Source: Adiantum capillus-veneris (lineage: Eukaryota > Streptophyta > Polypodiopsida > Polypodiales > Pteridaceae). Taken from it: a DNA stretch of 64,000 bases. How positions within the stretch are numbered: the first letter of the stretch is position 1; each line of letters opens with the position of its first letter. Shown here one piece after another: positions 1-11,823 of this stretch. Made by a program: the position numbers and the translations under genes. The stretch is taken from the NCBI GenBank assembly GCA_014529385.2, contig CM043965.1:67699690-67763689 (forward strand), in the 5' to 3' direction. The notes under the pieces are model-generated. The model did not search any database. It saw nothing but the letters and a program-made list of their open reading frames with translations, and was not told the origin of the DNA.

Positions 1-176
1 ATCAATACAAAGCACCCGTCTCGGGCTTGTTTCTCCAAATCTTGTCTCGCACGTCCCTTTGGAATATTTGCTCAACTTGTTGTGAAGTCGGCTAACTTGT
101 GTTCAGGTGAAGGATTGGCGGACGCGCGCGGCCCCTAAGTCGCATTTACGGGTCGCTCTCCAGGGTCCCGTAACAG
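1..176. other. Unassigned window edge
   Basis: No reading frame or repeat partner is recognisable here. The segment contains a short GC-rich stretch near 120-170 and ends where the first copy of the G LTR begins. It may be flanking DNA or part of another element cut by the window edge. Confidence 0.4.
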
Positions 177-760
177 TATGGGCCCTTTGCTTGTATGCAT
201 CCAAGGGGAATCATGCTTTTTCAAAAGGCTATGATGCTTAAACAAATAGAGGAGGGCCCAATATTATTTGCTTATGAAAAGAATATACAATTGGAGTCTT
301 TTTGAAAGGAGAGAAACTATATGTATATTCTTAAGAGATATTGGGCCACCTATGTAGGGGGCATAGAAGACTTGTAGAGAGGGACTGATCATAATCTTTG
401 GTAAAGACAAGTGGAGAGTTGATTTCCATGGGAATTTATCTATATGGGGTGGAAGATGGTTATATTAGTTTTCTACTACTAATTCACAAGAGGTAAGAAA
501 GTTTGGGGGTATATGGTTGGTTATTGTATGCTTATTCTATTTACAAAGCAGAAAAGAAAAGGGTGGTAATATAAATATATGACTAAGGTGACATTTTTGG
601 GAAGAGTATAATGTATGTGTCGCCACAAAGGTTAAACGAAGAGGGGGAATTTACTCTAGAGAACTTAATAGCGGAGAAAAATATATACACATATGAGGAA
701 GAGGACGTTGAGTAGGCTGACAAATGTTGCAAAAAGATGGTTACCATTTTATGCCACTCA
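177..760 (+). repeat. G-family LTR, copy 1
   Basis: This stretch is nearly identical to 8371-8952, with a few substitutions and small indels, in the same orientation. The second copy starts TGTATGG and ends in CCACTCA, and it is directly followed by Ty3 protease and RT remnants, so the repeat is read as an LTR. This copy lacks the initial TG (it reads AGTATGG) and is followed by T-rich sequence and element H rather than by G coding sequence. It could be a solo LTR or the 5' LTR of a second G element whose body was lost when H arrived. Confidence 0.6.
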
Positions 761-931
761 TATTAGCCCTCCCCCAAGCCTAGAGATATTCATATCTTTA
801 GGAGGACGGTGTTGCTTCTTTTTCTTCTTTTTTTTTTCTCTTTTTTTGTCATTTTTCCTTTTCCACTTTTTTTTTTCAATAGGAGGAGAGTCATGCACTC
901 TTTTACTCCATTAGACCTGCTTTTCATTACC
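761..931. other. T-rich low-complexity spacer
   Basis: The stretch holds long T/C runs around 815-880 and no credible gene. It lies between the G LTR copy and the broken 3' end of element H (the left end on the plus strand). No 3' LTR of H is recognisable here. Confidence 0.5.
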
Positions 932-1090
932 TCAATCCCATAAATCGGAGATGGGAGGGTTGCCTTGGGTATGTTCAGATTCCAAGGCTGGTTCTTCTTT
1001 GCACATCAAAGCTTTAAAAATAGGTGGAGCATTTGCCAAGCCGAAGGGAGCCATGTCAATTTGGAGCTTAGACGATGTAGGCAGATGACT
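932..1090 (-). pseudogene. RT-motif scrap fused to the H integrase tail
   Basis: The minus-strand frame that carries the integrase tail (residues KTRVNGWRLKPY) continues without a stop into APFGLANAPPIFKALM. That is close to the reverse-transcriptase motif [12 protein letters not shown] seen in D and H themselves. An RT motif does not belong after integrase, so the join looks like a recombination or template-switch product that replaced the 3' end of H. The frame then runs to a stop at 932 with no other recognisable domain. Confidence 0.6.
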
Positions 1091-4000
1091 GCCTATCAAC
1101 GGATTGATACGTTGAAAGTAGGGCTTTAATCTCCATCCATTGACTCTGGTCTTGTGGAGTTTTCCTGATAAATCTGCTAATGTGTAACTACCATTCCCAA
1201 ACTTTGTTTTTATCATGAAAGGTCCCTACCATCTTTGCAAAAACTTTTTGTCAAGTCGAGTATCAAGTCGGTTATCATAGAGAAGAACCAACATACCTTC
1301 CTTCAATCCTTTCCCCTTGAGCTTCTTGTTGATTTTATCCCTTTGGCTTGTCGCTTTGGTGATGTAGTGATCAATGGACTCTTCTCTATCTAGCTCAAGT
1401 CGTTGGAGATCTAAGATCCTTTCATGTAGAACCTCTTTTGGTTTTTTTGCCACTCTTGCAAGAACGCGCAAGCTTGAGAGCTCTACCTCAATGGGGAGAA
1501 GTGCCTCCTATCCATAAACTAGATGAAAAGGGGTGAATTGGGTAGATACCTTGAAAGATGTCCTATACGCCCAAAGAGCAGCCGTCAAATGGTGATCCCA
1601 ATCACTAGGCCGGTCTGCTTAGAAATGATCTTACATATCATTCCATTCACTTTTTCCACCAATCCATTGCATTGAGGATAGTAGGGTGTGGAATGCAGGT
1701 GTTTCACTTTTAACCTCCTCAAGAGATCATTCAGAAGGTCAGCCCTAAAACCCGGGCCTCGATCTGATAAGATTTATAGGGGTGTTCCAAACCTACTACA
1801 TATATGATCAAAAATAAACATTGATACTTCTTTAGCTGTGATTCGGGTTGTGCTTGTTGCTTCCGCCCATCGTGTCATGTAGTCAACACCCATGATGATG
1901 AAAACCTTCCCTGTAGAAGTACGAGGTAGGGGGCCTATTGCATCCACACCCCACTTTTCAAAAGGGCCATAAGATATTATTGGGACTCGAGGCTCATATG
2001 TTAGTAGTCTATCCCCAGCAATTTGGCATGGCTTACATGCCTTACACCAATATTGGACATCACGATGTAAGCTCGGCAAAATAAACCCTGCTTGTAAAAT
2101 CTTCCTACTTGTAATATCTTGAGAAAAGTGACCACCACAAACATCATCATGACATGAAAGAAGAATTTTCTCTATCTCTTGCACACCTGGTACTCTCCTC
2201 AAGACCAAATCTTTCCCTTTGTGATATAAATCATGCCCGATCAACTGGTAAGGTGTGGCCTTCTTAACTAGTCTATGTCTTTGCACCTTGTCTAAGTGTT
2301 TGGGACACTCACCTGCTTGTAGAAAGAAGATAATGTCTTTTAGCTCCTCTTGACCTTGATATTTGGGTTCATATAGTTTCACACCTCCTACCGCCATTTG
2401 AAGCTTTTCATTTGCGAGTAAGTTTGCTTCCTTGTTATGAGTTCTCACAATGTGTTGTACCTGTGTTGCTTTAAAACCCTTCATCAAAGCTCTTACACTA
2501 CTAAGCCACTCAAACAATGTACGATTCTTGCACCTCCAAGTCCCTTGGATTTGCCTGACCACTAGCAAAGAATCATCTTTTATAATAAGTCTTTGTATGC
2601 CTAATTCTTTGCATTCTTCTAACCCAAGGGTTAGAGCAGCATACTCAGCCTCATTGTTAGAGTGAACATTGGGTAGAGTGATACCTTTTCTAACCATTAC
2701 CTCCTTTTGGGGGTTCAAAATGATGATTCTCTCTGCTGCTTTGTCTTGTTGGCGTTGATAAGCTCCGTCAAAGCATAAAGTATGGGCATTATCAATCTCC
2801 TTCACTTTGAACTGTTTTGAGCCTTCCTCTCTTTGTAGTCATGATCCTTCCCTTTCTCTCACTTTGTAGGTGAGAATGTCTGCAAGTCCTGCTCTTGTGC
2901 TATCTTCTACAAGGAAAGTGTATTCAAATTCTTGGAGTTCAAGCACCCACTTTGCTATTCTAGATGAGAGGCTCATGTGTTGTACTACATATGGTAGATT
3001 GTGCTCTAAGGTGAGAAAAACAAATGGCACAGGGAGAAGATACGATCGAAACTTCCTCACCGCAAACAAGATTGCAAAGACCACTTTCTCCATTTCAGTG
3101 TATCCCTTCTCGGCCGGAGTCATCACCTTGCTTGCAAAATAGATCGGCCTCATGTATGATGTTTTAGGATCTTTTTGCATCAAAACAACACCAATTGCTT
3201 CGAAACCTACACTTGGAGTGACATAGTAGGTCTCCTTTGGATCTGGTGGCATTAGGATTGGGAGAGAGCTAAGAATGCCCTTCACTTCCTCAAAACATTT
3301 TGCATGTTCCCTCTCCCATTCAAATGTAAATTGGCTTGCCAACCTATGCAAAGGGGCGATGGCTTCTGCTAGGAGATGGATGAAGCGAGACATGTACCTC
3401 ACTTTGTGGTTGAAGGTCATTAGCTCCTTAGTTGTTGTTGGTGGAAATAATGACAAAAGGGCCTCTACTTTAGAGGCATCCACTTGAATTCCTTGTGAAG
3501 AAACCACATGGCCTAGCAAAACCACCTGAGATTCACTGGGTTGAGTTGTCCCCCAAATTGATGGAGCCTCTTAAGCCCCTCTTCAACCTTTTGGCAATGA
3601 AGTGATCTACAACTATAAATACAGAAATCATCCATAAAGACTCTTATGGATTTTCCAAAGAATGGCTGAAATACAAATATTGTGAATCTCATGAAGGTGC
3701 TAGGAGCATTGGTGAGCCCAAAAGGCATTACTCTGAATGCAAAACATCCCCAAGGTGTGATGAAGGTGGTTTTTGGTTGGTCTTCTTCTGCTATTCTAAT
3801 TTGAAAATATCCTGAATACCCATCACACACAGTGTAGCATTCGTGACCTGCTACTTCATTCGAAATTTCATCTTGGAAAGGGAGAGGGAAGTGATCCCTC
3901 TTTGTCGCAGCGTTGAGGGGTTTGTAATCCACGCAGACCCTCCACTTACCATTCTTCTTGGGAGTGACTACAATAGGTGATACCCATTCGGAGTTGGATA

Positions 4001-6227
4001 CTGGATAGATGAAGCCAGCCTTCAAGAGTCGATTCACTTCTTGTAGGAGAGCCTTTTGTTGCACAGATCCTAGTCGCCTTAACTTTTGAGCCACGGGTTT
4101 GGTCCCTGGTTTCAATTCAATTCGATGCTCTATTACATCTACACCTCTTATTTGTGAGTAGTCAGTGATAAACAAATTGGGATACCTCCTTAACATATTG
4201 ATGTAGGACCTCTTCTCCTCACAAGTAAGATCTTTTGCAAGCATCTTCTCAAATCCTTCTTCAAGGTGGTGGCATCTTTCATCCCCTCGTGTGTGATTGT
4301 CTGTTGGCTTTTCTTCTACAGGAACATCTTGAGTGTTGGTGTTGAATACAATTCCCATTACCTCCAAAGAAGAATCCTCTTCACTGGTTGATGCACTGGT
4401 TGATGCTTCCTCATCACTTGAGTAAGGACTCTCCTCCTCGCTCTCTTCATCTGCCGTGGTTTCATAGTTGATATCTAGTTGCTTTCCTTCTCGCCAATCA
4501 TACACCACCGGTTGACCCTTCTTAAGAATCAAACGACCACTTCCCCATTTTTGATCTGTATTCACAGCAATGAGCCAAGGCCTCCCTAGGATGATGGGAT
4601 AGCCCTCCCCTTTAGCTGGCATGACATACATATCCACTCGTGCATCTATGTTACATACAGAGACTTTTACATTTTCAATGATCCCCAAACACTTCACACT
4701 TGAGTTGTTGGCTAGCCTAGTTTGACAATTAGAGGACTTTGTAATTTCAAGCCCTAACCTGTTCATTGATTTTTCCGTGATCACACACATTTGAGCTCCA
4801 TCATCAACATATACATTAGACACCTTTTTACCCCTTATGTAAGCATCCACAATGGGTTCCACATCTTTTTGTAGCTTTGAGGCCACAACCTTAATGGAAA
4901 GATTTGCTTTCTTTTTTGGAATTCTTGTACTTACCAACTTTGGCCATTGCCTTCTTACTTTGGCTGATAGGTGTAGAAGTTGAGGCCATGAAATGTTTGG
5001 CTCTTGGGTTTGTAAATCCTCCAGGATGTTGTAGGGCTCTAGCTCCTTTCCCAATGGGAAGTCGTTGATACCAATTTTCCTTCACCTTGATCTTTTCTTC
5101 CTGCTACTTTCAGCTTCTTCCATCTTTGACTTCTTCTTCTTGTCCCTTCTGGCTGAATTTGTTCCTTCACTTCTCATGTCTTCATCCTTATCATGTGCTC
5201 TTGTGCGTTTTTCTGCCGGCATAACATCAAAGTTTAGAGTATGCTCATCTATTACCTCTTCTAGCTTGATGATGTTGACTCCTGTTTCTTCGTCCTCATG
5301 TGGGACGGGAGGTATATTTGCTGGTGGTGGTGGTCGACGAAGGATTTGTGGGCCTTGAGCTAGTTCTTGCTGCACAGTGAGAGGAGGCGGTCTGGGGGGA
5401 TATATGTCTCCCGGAAGTCGCCTTGGATGTGGACAATTGTACATGCCATGGCCCATTTCATTGCAATTCCAACATCGCAACTCTTGAGTTTATCTTCGTT
5501 GATTGCGATTCCCTTCTCTTGGTTGTTGTTGTTGAGGTAGGCCTTGTACTAGATTCAGAGTGAGGTTCTCAAGCTGTTGAGTTAGCCTTTGTAAAACCTC
5601 TTGTTGAGAGTTATCTCCTATTTGTGAAGATTGTGCAAGAGGGGCCCTAATTGGTGCTTCCATGGTTTGTGAAGACTCCCTCTCACTCACTTCATTCAAA
5701 CCCCTTGCTCTATGTGCTTGGAAGTGTAGTTTTCTAAACTTGATGATGGCTACCTCACGTGCTTCTTCGAAGGTGGATGGGAATTTTAGCTCTACTTTAG
5801 CCTTTAAAAGTGGATACAAGCCAACCATGAATCTCTCTTTTTTTAGAAAGTTAGGTGCACCACCATGATTTTCTAATGTAGCCTCCCACCTACCCCATAG
5901 ATTGACAAAGGTTGCTTCATAAGAGGGATAGTCTTCAAGTGATACCTGCTTATGTCCAATAAGACATTTCCATAGTCCTTCAGAAGTATCACCTTGCCCG
6001 AACTTGGAGAGGAAGCTTGCTCGCAGTCTCTCCCAATTGGACTTGATTTGGGGTTGCAAGGTCTCATACCATGCTTTAGCTCTTGCTTTTAGAACCAACG
6101 GGAAGGCTCGTAGCTTTAATTCCTCTTCATCTCTTCCGGATATGAGATGTGCCATCTCCAAGTTGTCAAGAAACTCTTGCGCATCTTCCCCGCTTTTTGC
6201 ATAGAACGTGGGAAAAGAACTTGACAT
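1091..6227 (-). pseudogene. Element H gag-pol polyprotein (decayed)
   Basis: The start is the ATG at 6227 (MSSSFPTFYAKSGED). Gag runs to about 5490. A zinc knuckle CWNCNEMGHGMYNC (CX2CX4HX4C) lies near 5440-5475. The aspartic protease motif reads VDDGAQMC near 4790, where D has DSGAEVC. RT follows, with FMDD near 3630, then RNase H to about 2840. A second RNase H starts at CFDGAYQR near 2780 and integrase runs on to 1091. Gag and pol share one frame, as in D. Lesions: an in-frame TAA (5487-5489), a TGA between the knuckle region and protease (about 5081), a small deletion with frameshift at about 3525, a TGA at about 2838, and several stops and shifts in integrase (1470-1780). The encoded proteins would act in capsid formation, cDNA synthesis and integration. 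Confidence 0.85.
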
Positions 6228-6314
6228 TTTGTTTAGACTTTTTGAAATCTCTTTTTTTTAAAAAGAAACTTTTCTCTTACGGGCCGCACGAGATTATTGA
6301 CACTATAAATCTGA

Positions 6315-6527
6315 TTACATTAAAATGAAGATGTACACATCCATTGTTAATTCGTACTTTATCATAGGTAGAATAAATGGATTAATTGAAGCATTGATTT
6401 CATTGAGGCGAGTGGATCCAAATATCCTCCTTATGATAGATTGAAACCTAAACTTAGTTGCAATGATTATATGAATGGATTGCCGAGCAATAGGCCTAAA
6501 AGGTTCATTGTTTTGATCGTGATTCAT
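6315..6527 (-). CDS. Small frame 2 of element H (conserved, unknown function)
   Basis: A 70-codon frame with an ATG start (MNHDQNNEPF), ending 87 nt before the gag ATG. It matches the second small frame of element D (31371-31583) along its whole length, including the shared block EINASINPFILP and a hydrophobic end of the type DVYIFIL. It also aligns with its upstream neighbour (6611-6823) over the second half: FQ, an RL.EI block, P.I.P and DV.IF.L. It has no knuckle, signal peptide or known motif that I recognise. It is intact although the gag-pol behind it is decayed. Function unknown; a structural or RNA-binding accessory protein is only a guess. Confidence 0.75.
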   Translation of the reverse strand: MNHDQNNEPFRPIARQSIHIIIATKFRFQSIIRRIFGSTRLNEINASINPFILPMIKYELTMDVYIFILM

Positions 6528-6610
6528 GTGCTACTCCTCGTTGTTGGTTTGAAGACCTCGTTCCTTCATATGGCCCTTGAGCACCCCTTCACCACTCCTT
6601 GTTCCTGCCT

Positions 6611-6823
6611 TTAAAACAAAATGAAAACGTGAACATCAAAAGAAGTTTCATAATTGATGATTGGAAGTATAATTGGATTGGGTGATGCCAGTATTTCTCT
6701 AAGTCTTTCTGCACCAAACATAAAAACAATGCGTTGCTGGAAAAAGACTTTTCTATCTATGTGAACATTTACTCTAATGTGTTGTGCAAAATGAAATGGA
6801 TAGATGGGAACTCCATTGTTCAT
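6611..6823 (-). CDS. Small frame 1 of element H (conserved, unknown function)
   Basis: A 70-codon frame starting at the ATG at 6823 (MNNGVPIYPF); a GTG one codon upstream is not needed. It lies about 35 nt after the primer binding site and is the first frame of the element. It matches D frame 1 (31152-31361) closely, with shared blocks IRVNV, IDRK, FFQQR and FGAERLREIL and the end SFDVH.FIL. It is basic in its first half and hydrophobic at its C-terminus. It is a paralogue of the next frame downstream (6315-6527). I recognise no known family. Confidence 0.75.
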   Translation of the reverse strand: MNNGVPIYPFHFAQHIRVNVHIDRKVFFQQRIVFMFGAERLREILASPNPIILPIINYETSFDVHVFILF

Positions 6824-6858
6824 CACTAAAAAATTTGAAGGTAACTTGGAAATATGTT

Positions 6859-6875
6859 CCTCAGTGGGGGCACCA
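6859..6875 (-). other. Primer binding site of element H
   Basis: On the minus strand, five bases after the LTR end (CTCA), the sequence TGGTGCCCCCACTGAGG begins with the TGG expected to pair with a tRNA CCA tail. The same 17 bases follow the D 5' LTR, and a one-base variant follows that of B. It is not the initiator-Met site. The donor tRNA was not identified. Confidence 0.75.
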
Positions 6876-6880
6876 CTTTA

Positions 6881-8370
6881 TGAGGGCGAGCTTTTTGAAA
6901 TGGGGCCTCTAAACCCAAACCAATGGGCCTACCCTCACAAAATGTTCGTAAAGAGGTACGCACACTACTTGGGGCACCACCTTCTTTTGGGAGTGGAGAA
7001 GGAAACCAATCAAAAAATAACACTTGCACTCACCCACTCAAGCAACACACTTTGAAAACCCCCTTACTCTATGTACACTTTGGACACTTGAACACCATCA
7101 ATGATTATGCAACCCAATGCCGTGCATCAAAATGAAATATGCAATTTGTGGAATAGCATTCACCTTCTCCCCATAAGAATACCCATAATACGTCCAAACT
7201 CTTCCTCTCTCAAGCCCTCATCAAAAAAATCATGCGCACAAGACTTGCCTCTCAAACACACAAGAGAATCACTTACATCAAACTAACACACTTTGCATAG
7301 AGAGCTCATCTCCATCTATGCAATGCCGTGACACAAATAAAATCACCATGAGAGGTAGCCACATGCATATGTAATGAAGCAAAAGAGAGTTGGAGTGAGA
7401 AATTTCTTTAGACCAATTGAATAAGTGTGGAGAAACAAACCAATGGTAAATTGAGAATAGAACACTTACTTGATTTTTCGCACACCTTTTAAGGGGAGGA
7501 CAGACGCTGGCTAACCATCACGAATTGCGACACTTGAAAGTTTTGAAGATGATTTCATGATCATAACCATGAGAGAGATCATGATGTATTTACAAGTTAT
7601 TGAGGTGCTACAAATGATTTATTGGGTTGATGGAGTAAGAGATTGTAGAATGGAAAGAGTGGAGAATAGAGTTTGCACTTCCTCCAAAGAGGAGGGTTAG
7701 GAGGGAGGATGTGAAAGAGGGAGAGTTGGGGTTTTCTCTACTATTGATCAAGAAACAACATGAAGTTGAAAATATAGGTGTGTGTCCTTGAGTCTCTCCA
7801 AGAGGGGCTATTTATAGTTGTGTAGGAGTGGGATTATGCTACACTTAATTAGAGTAAGTGATTAGACCTAATTAAGTGTCCTTTGACCACTCATTGAATA
7901 TTGGATATAAAAGGGATTATTTATTTACCAAAAATATCATTTTAGACCGTGAAGGCTCCATAGGGGTGCATAATGTAGGTGGGCCCCACCATGAGGCCCT
8001 ATGGGTGGCTCCTGCGGGGTATCTCAACTTGTCTGTCTTGGCATTTAGAAAGCATCTTTAGGTTGGTCCCATCACATGCAAGTGACCTTGAATACTCATT
8101 GCTCTTCTAGAAGATGAGTGGGGGAAAAATAAGATCTCACCCTCTTGATTTACTTGATTTACAGTTCCCTTTTGCTGCGAATCTGACAGATTTACACTAT
8201 TTTGACCATAACTTTTTACCTGTAGCTCGGAATGACATGCTTCAAAAGAAAAAATTTACCTCCTCAACATGTTTGATATGAATTTGGACTATTCTTCACG
8301 CCCATGCACCAAGGAATTCGGTTTGGAAGGTCCACACTAGGCTAGGGAACCTTTTGCTTCCAAGTCTTCT
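6881..8370 (-). repeat. 5' LTR of element H
   Basis: It ends on the minus strand in CTCA, directly before TAAAG and the primer binding site, the same arrangement as D (GTCA, TAAAT, primer site). A TATA-like box (CTATAAATAG, complement of 7808-7817) lies in its middle, with a leader downstream, as expected of an LTR promoter. Its length of about 1.48 kb is close to the 1.45-kb LTR of D, but the sequence has diverged. The outer end is approximate, since no partner LTR survives to define it. Confidence 0.6.
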
Positions 8371-8952
8371 TGTATGGTCCCTTTGCTTGTATGCATCCAA
8401 GGGGAATCATGCTTTTTCAAAAGGCTATGATGCTTAAACAAATAGAGGAGGGCCTAATATTATTTTCTTGTGAAAAGAATATACAATTGGAGTCTTTTTG
8501 AAAGGAGAGAAACTATATGTATATTCTTAAGAGATATTGGGCCACCTATGTAGGGGGCATAGAAGACTTGTAGAGAGGGACCATAATCTTTGGTAAAGAC
8601 AAGTGGAGAGTTGATTTCCATGGGAATTTATCTATATGGGGTGGAAGATGGATATATTATTTTTCTACTGCTAATTCACAAGAGATAAGAAAGTTTGGGG
8701 GTATATAGTTGGTTATTGTATGCTTATTCTATTTACAAAGCAAAAACGAAAAGGGTGGTAATATAAATATATGACTAAGGTGACATTTTTGGGAAGAGTA
8801 TAATGTATGTGTCGCCACAAAGGTTAAACGAAGAGGGGGAATTTACTCTAGATAACTTAATAGTGTAGAAAAATATATACACATATGAGGAAGAGGACGT
8901 TGAGTAGGCTGACAAATGTTGCAAAAAGATGGTTACCATTTTATACCACTCA
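8371..8952 (+). repeat. 5' LTR of element G (copy 2)
   Basis: It starts TGTATGG and ends CTCA, and is repeated at 177-760. It is followed after one base by TAGTATCAAGG, a plausible decayed initiator-Met primer site (TGGTATCAGAG), and then by Ty3 protease sequence. The body of gag between LTR and protease is missing. Confidence 0.65.
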
Positions 8953-10830
8953 ATAGTATCAAGGTAACCATTTCACCTTATTGGTTGATTTTGGGAGTAC
9001 ACATTCTTTCATATCTCCTAATTGCATTAGAAACCTCATTTTGTTTGAACACCCTGATTCAGACCTTACAGTGGAATTAGCTACGGGTAGGAAGGATAAA
9101 TCTTCTACTTCAAAGAGTAACTTGAACTTTATTTTGGATGGTCACAACACTTCTACAAACTTCAAAGTCTTACCCATAGGAGTCTACGATGGAATCCTAG
9201 GAATTGGATTGGCTTAAGGCCAATGATGGTCACATACATTGTAAAGACGCTTCATTGGCTCTTGTAAATAACCAAAACTCTAGAGTTATAGCTACTAGAA
9301 AATGGGGGAAACCGAAACTCAAACTAGCGAGCTTCACCAAACTTATGAAGCGTCATAGGAAGAATGACATGATTTACGCAGTAAAGGTTAACCCTAGGGA
9401 GAAGAGGCTAGATTCACCTGAACTCGAATGGCTAATGGAATTTGATGATACATTTCTCAAAGAATTTTCACAGTTACCACCTAAGCGTGAAGTTGATCAT
9501 GCAATAGAGCTTATTCCAAGAGCTCAACCAATTGCTCGCGCCATTCAAAATGTCGGTACCTAAATTTGCAAAACTCAAGGAGCAACTTACTTAACTTATT
9601 AAACAAGTCTTCATTCAACCCAATGTTTCTCCATGGAGTACTTCTGTTCTCTTTAATTGGAAGAAGGATGGTACTCTACGTCTTTATATTGATTATTGTG
9701 GATTGAATCAGGTAACGATCAAGAATAAGTATGCAATACCAAGGATGGATGAGTTACTGGATCGATTACATGGAGCTTCTATCTTCACAAAAATTGATCT
9801 TAAGTCAGGGTATTACCAAATTCAAATCAAGGAAGACGATATACCAAAGATAGGATTCAACACTCATTTTGGACATTATGAATTCATAGTTATGCCTTTT
9901 GGACTTACCAATGGAGATTTGAACTACATACCGATCATAAAAGCCTGAAGTGGATCTACACCCAAGCTAAGCTTAATATGTAGCAATGAAGATGGATGGA
10001 GCTATTATGCAAATATGATTTTGAAATTGAATTTAAGCTTGGAAAGAAAAACCTTGTGGCTGATGCCTTAAGTAGAAAGAGTATTGTAGTAGCTATCATA
10101 ACCTCTACTACTTTCTTAATTGACCTCATTCAGGAAGATAAGCATTAGGACCCATATTACATAAATATCCTATACTTGATGAACTTGAATAATCACATGG
10201 AGAAGCAAGAGAGGCAAATCAAAGGCTTTCATTTTTAAAAGAATGATCTTTACTTCAATAACCGTCTTTGTGTTCCAAATCAAGGTGGGATCAAGCTTCA
10301 AATACTACAAGAAGCTCACGATATACCTACTGCAGGACACCCATGATATATTAAGACTTATACTAATGTAAGGAAAATTTTCTCTTGGCCAAGACTAAAT
10401 GCCAAGACTAAATCGTGATGCATTGAACTATTTACAATATGTTTAATGTGTCAACGTATTAAAGCTGAACGAGTTTGATATCTCGGTACGCTTCAACCTA
10501 TTGATGCACAACAAATGAAATGGGAATGCATATCCATGGATTTCATAACAAGACTTCCTACATCTTTGGGATATGACTCTATTTTTGTGGTTGTTGATAT
10601 GCTTACAAAAATGACCCATTTGTTTCCAGTCAATGTTTCCAGTCAAGACAACGTTTACGGGCTAAGGATATAGATCAAGTATTCATGAAAGGCGTCTTCA
10701 TGTATTATGGTCTACCTCGTCATATAATTTTTGATCTCGTCATGCAAAGTTTATCTCAAATTTTTGGAAAGCTTTATTCTCAGCTACAAGAACCCAATTG
10801 ACCTTTAGTATAGCTTTCTAGGTCAAAACT
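8953..10830 (+). pseudogene. Element G: decayed Ty3/gypsy pol remnant
   Basis: Recognisable pieces, in order: protease with DFGSTHSFISP (8981-9217); a frameshift; a linker ending IYAVKVNPR; RT start (9703-9930) with the SGYYQI and MPFGLTN motifs; a deletion that removes the catalytic RT centre; the RNase H end KKNLVADALSRKS near 10040-10080; the integrase zinc region; and the integrase core MDFITRLP near 10540, fading out by about 10830. It resembles element C domain by domain, so it was probably a chromovirus relative. There are many stops and frameshifts, no 3' LTR in view and no gag. It is one of the older insertions in the window. Confidence 0.8.
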
Positions 10831-11823
10831 AGCTCTATGTGCTAGAGGGGTAAAGTGCAAATATGATGCATCAATTATGTATGATTGGTTGTTGTCAAAA
10901 TTGGAATTTTATATCATGCTTAGTTTCCAATTGGTATTATTTTATGCATAAAAGGTTCATGCTTTAAGGGCCACATGGGTGGTGGGCTCGGATTGATGGT
11001 AGTGGATATGTCAAACTCCAAGTGTGGCAGTTGGTTCAATGTGAATATGGTTTATGGTTAAGTGTTGAGATCCTTCATGGATTAGGGTTGTGATTTTGAT
11101 TTGGAAGTTGGTGTGGCTCTTGGATTTTTTTGGTATGGATATGGTTATGCTTCCAAAATCTTTGTAGCCATGTCATGTTCTAAAGTGGTTATGCAGGATT
11201 GGTTGTGCCTCACCCCAAGTTGGGTGGAGTGCTCACCCATGTGATGTGATTGAATTATGGTTTATGGTTTTGGGATTGTATCATAAAGTGATTTGGATGG
11301 TTTATGGTAGAAGTATAAGGGTAGATACCATGTACAGTCTGGTTGCTTCGAAAAGATTGTTTGTGTATATGGAAGATGCTATTGTGATTGGACTCATGTG
11401 TTATGTTTCTTAATAGCAGCGTCGCTACAAGACTAGGATCACCTACATCGCTTAGCCTTAGATAAAAGGGTTGATGACCGGGGGCTTTGCTACATCAAGG
11501 GTGTTTCCTAGGTCTTCTTTTTTGTTAGGCTCATCTACACGGTTAGAGTGTTGGGGGTTGAACGGCCTACACGACTAACGTGTTGGGGATGTTGTCTTGA
11601 AATTTGCCTAAACACCCGATGCTAGGTATTGAAGTGGTGCCTAAACTGGTATGGTTGGTGTTGATACCTTACCACTTGCAAATATTTGGGATCCTTTTAG
11701 AGCTCGAGTTCATGGAGGGAGGCAAAGCGGTCTTAGCCTATGTTTGGCTCAGGTAAATTGGAGGTGTTCTGGCTCTCTCATGGAGAAGTGAAATTCTCTC
11801 TTTCCATAGAAGAGTAGAAGGGG
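10831..11823. other. AT-rich stretch without recognisable genes
   Basis: There is no long reading frame on either strand and no repeat partner in the window. Short direct similarities occur around 11540-11600 (cggcctacacgac and tctacacggtt motifs). The 3' LTR of G would be expected near here but cannot be identified. Confidence 0.4.

Larger units (their letters stand above)
932..8370 (-). mobile_element. Element H: Tat-like Ty3/gypsy retrotransposon, 3' truncated
   Basis: Read on the minus strand, the order is: 5' LTR (to 6881), primer binding site (6859-6875), two small frames (6611-6823 and 6315-6527), then gag, protease, RT, RNase H, a second archaeal-type RNase H, and integrase. The second RNase H places it in the Tat group of Ty3/gypsy. 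The layout matches element D base for base in order, including the small frames. The 3' LTR is missing: after the integrase C-terminus the sequence passes into an RT-like scrap and T-rich DNA. The outer boundary near 8370 is set only by the adjacent G LTR, so it is approximate. H is non-functional because of in-frame stops, a frameshift and the lost 3' end. Confidence 0.85.

Noticed and set aside
693-914. 73-codon frame with a Phe-rich run
   Set aside because: It is a translation of the T-rich low-complexity tract and the end of the G LTR, with no protein-like composition.
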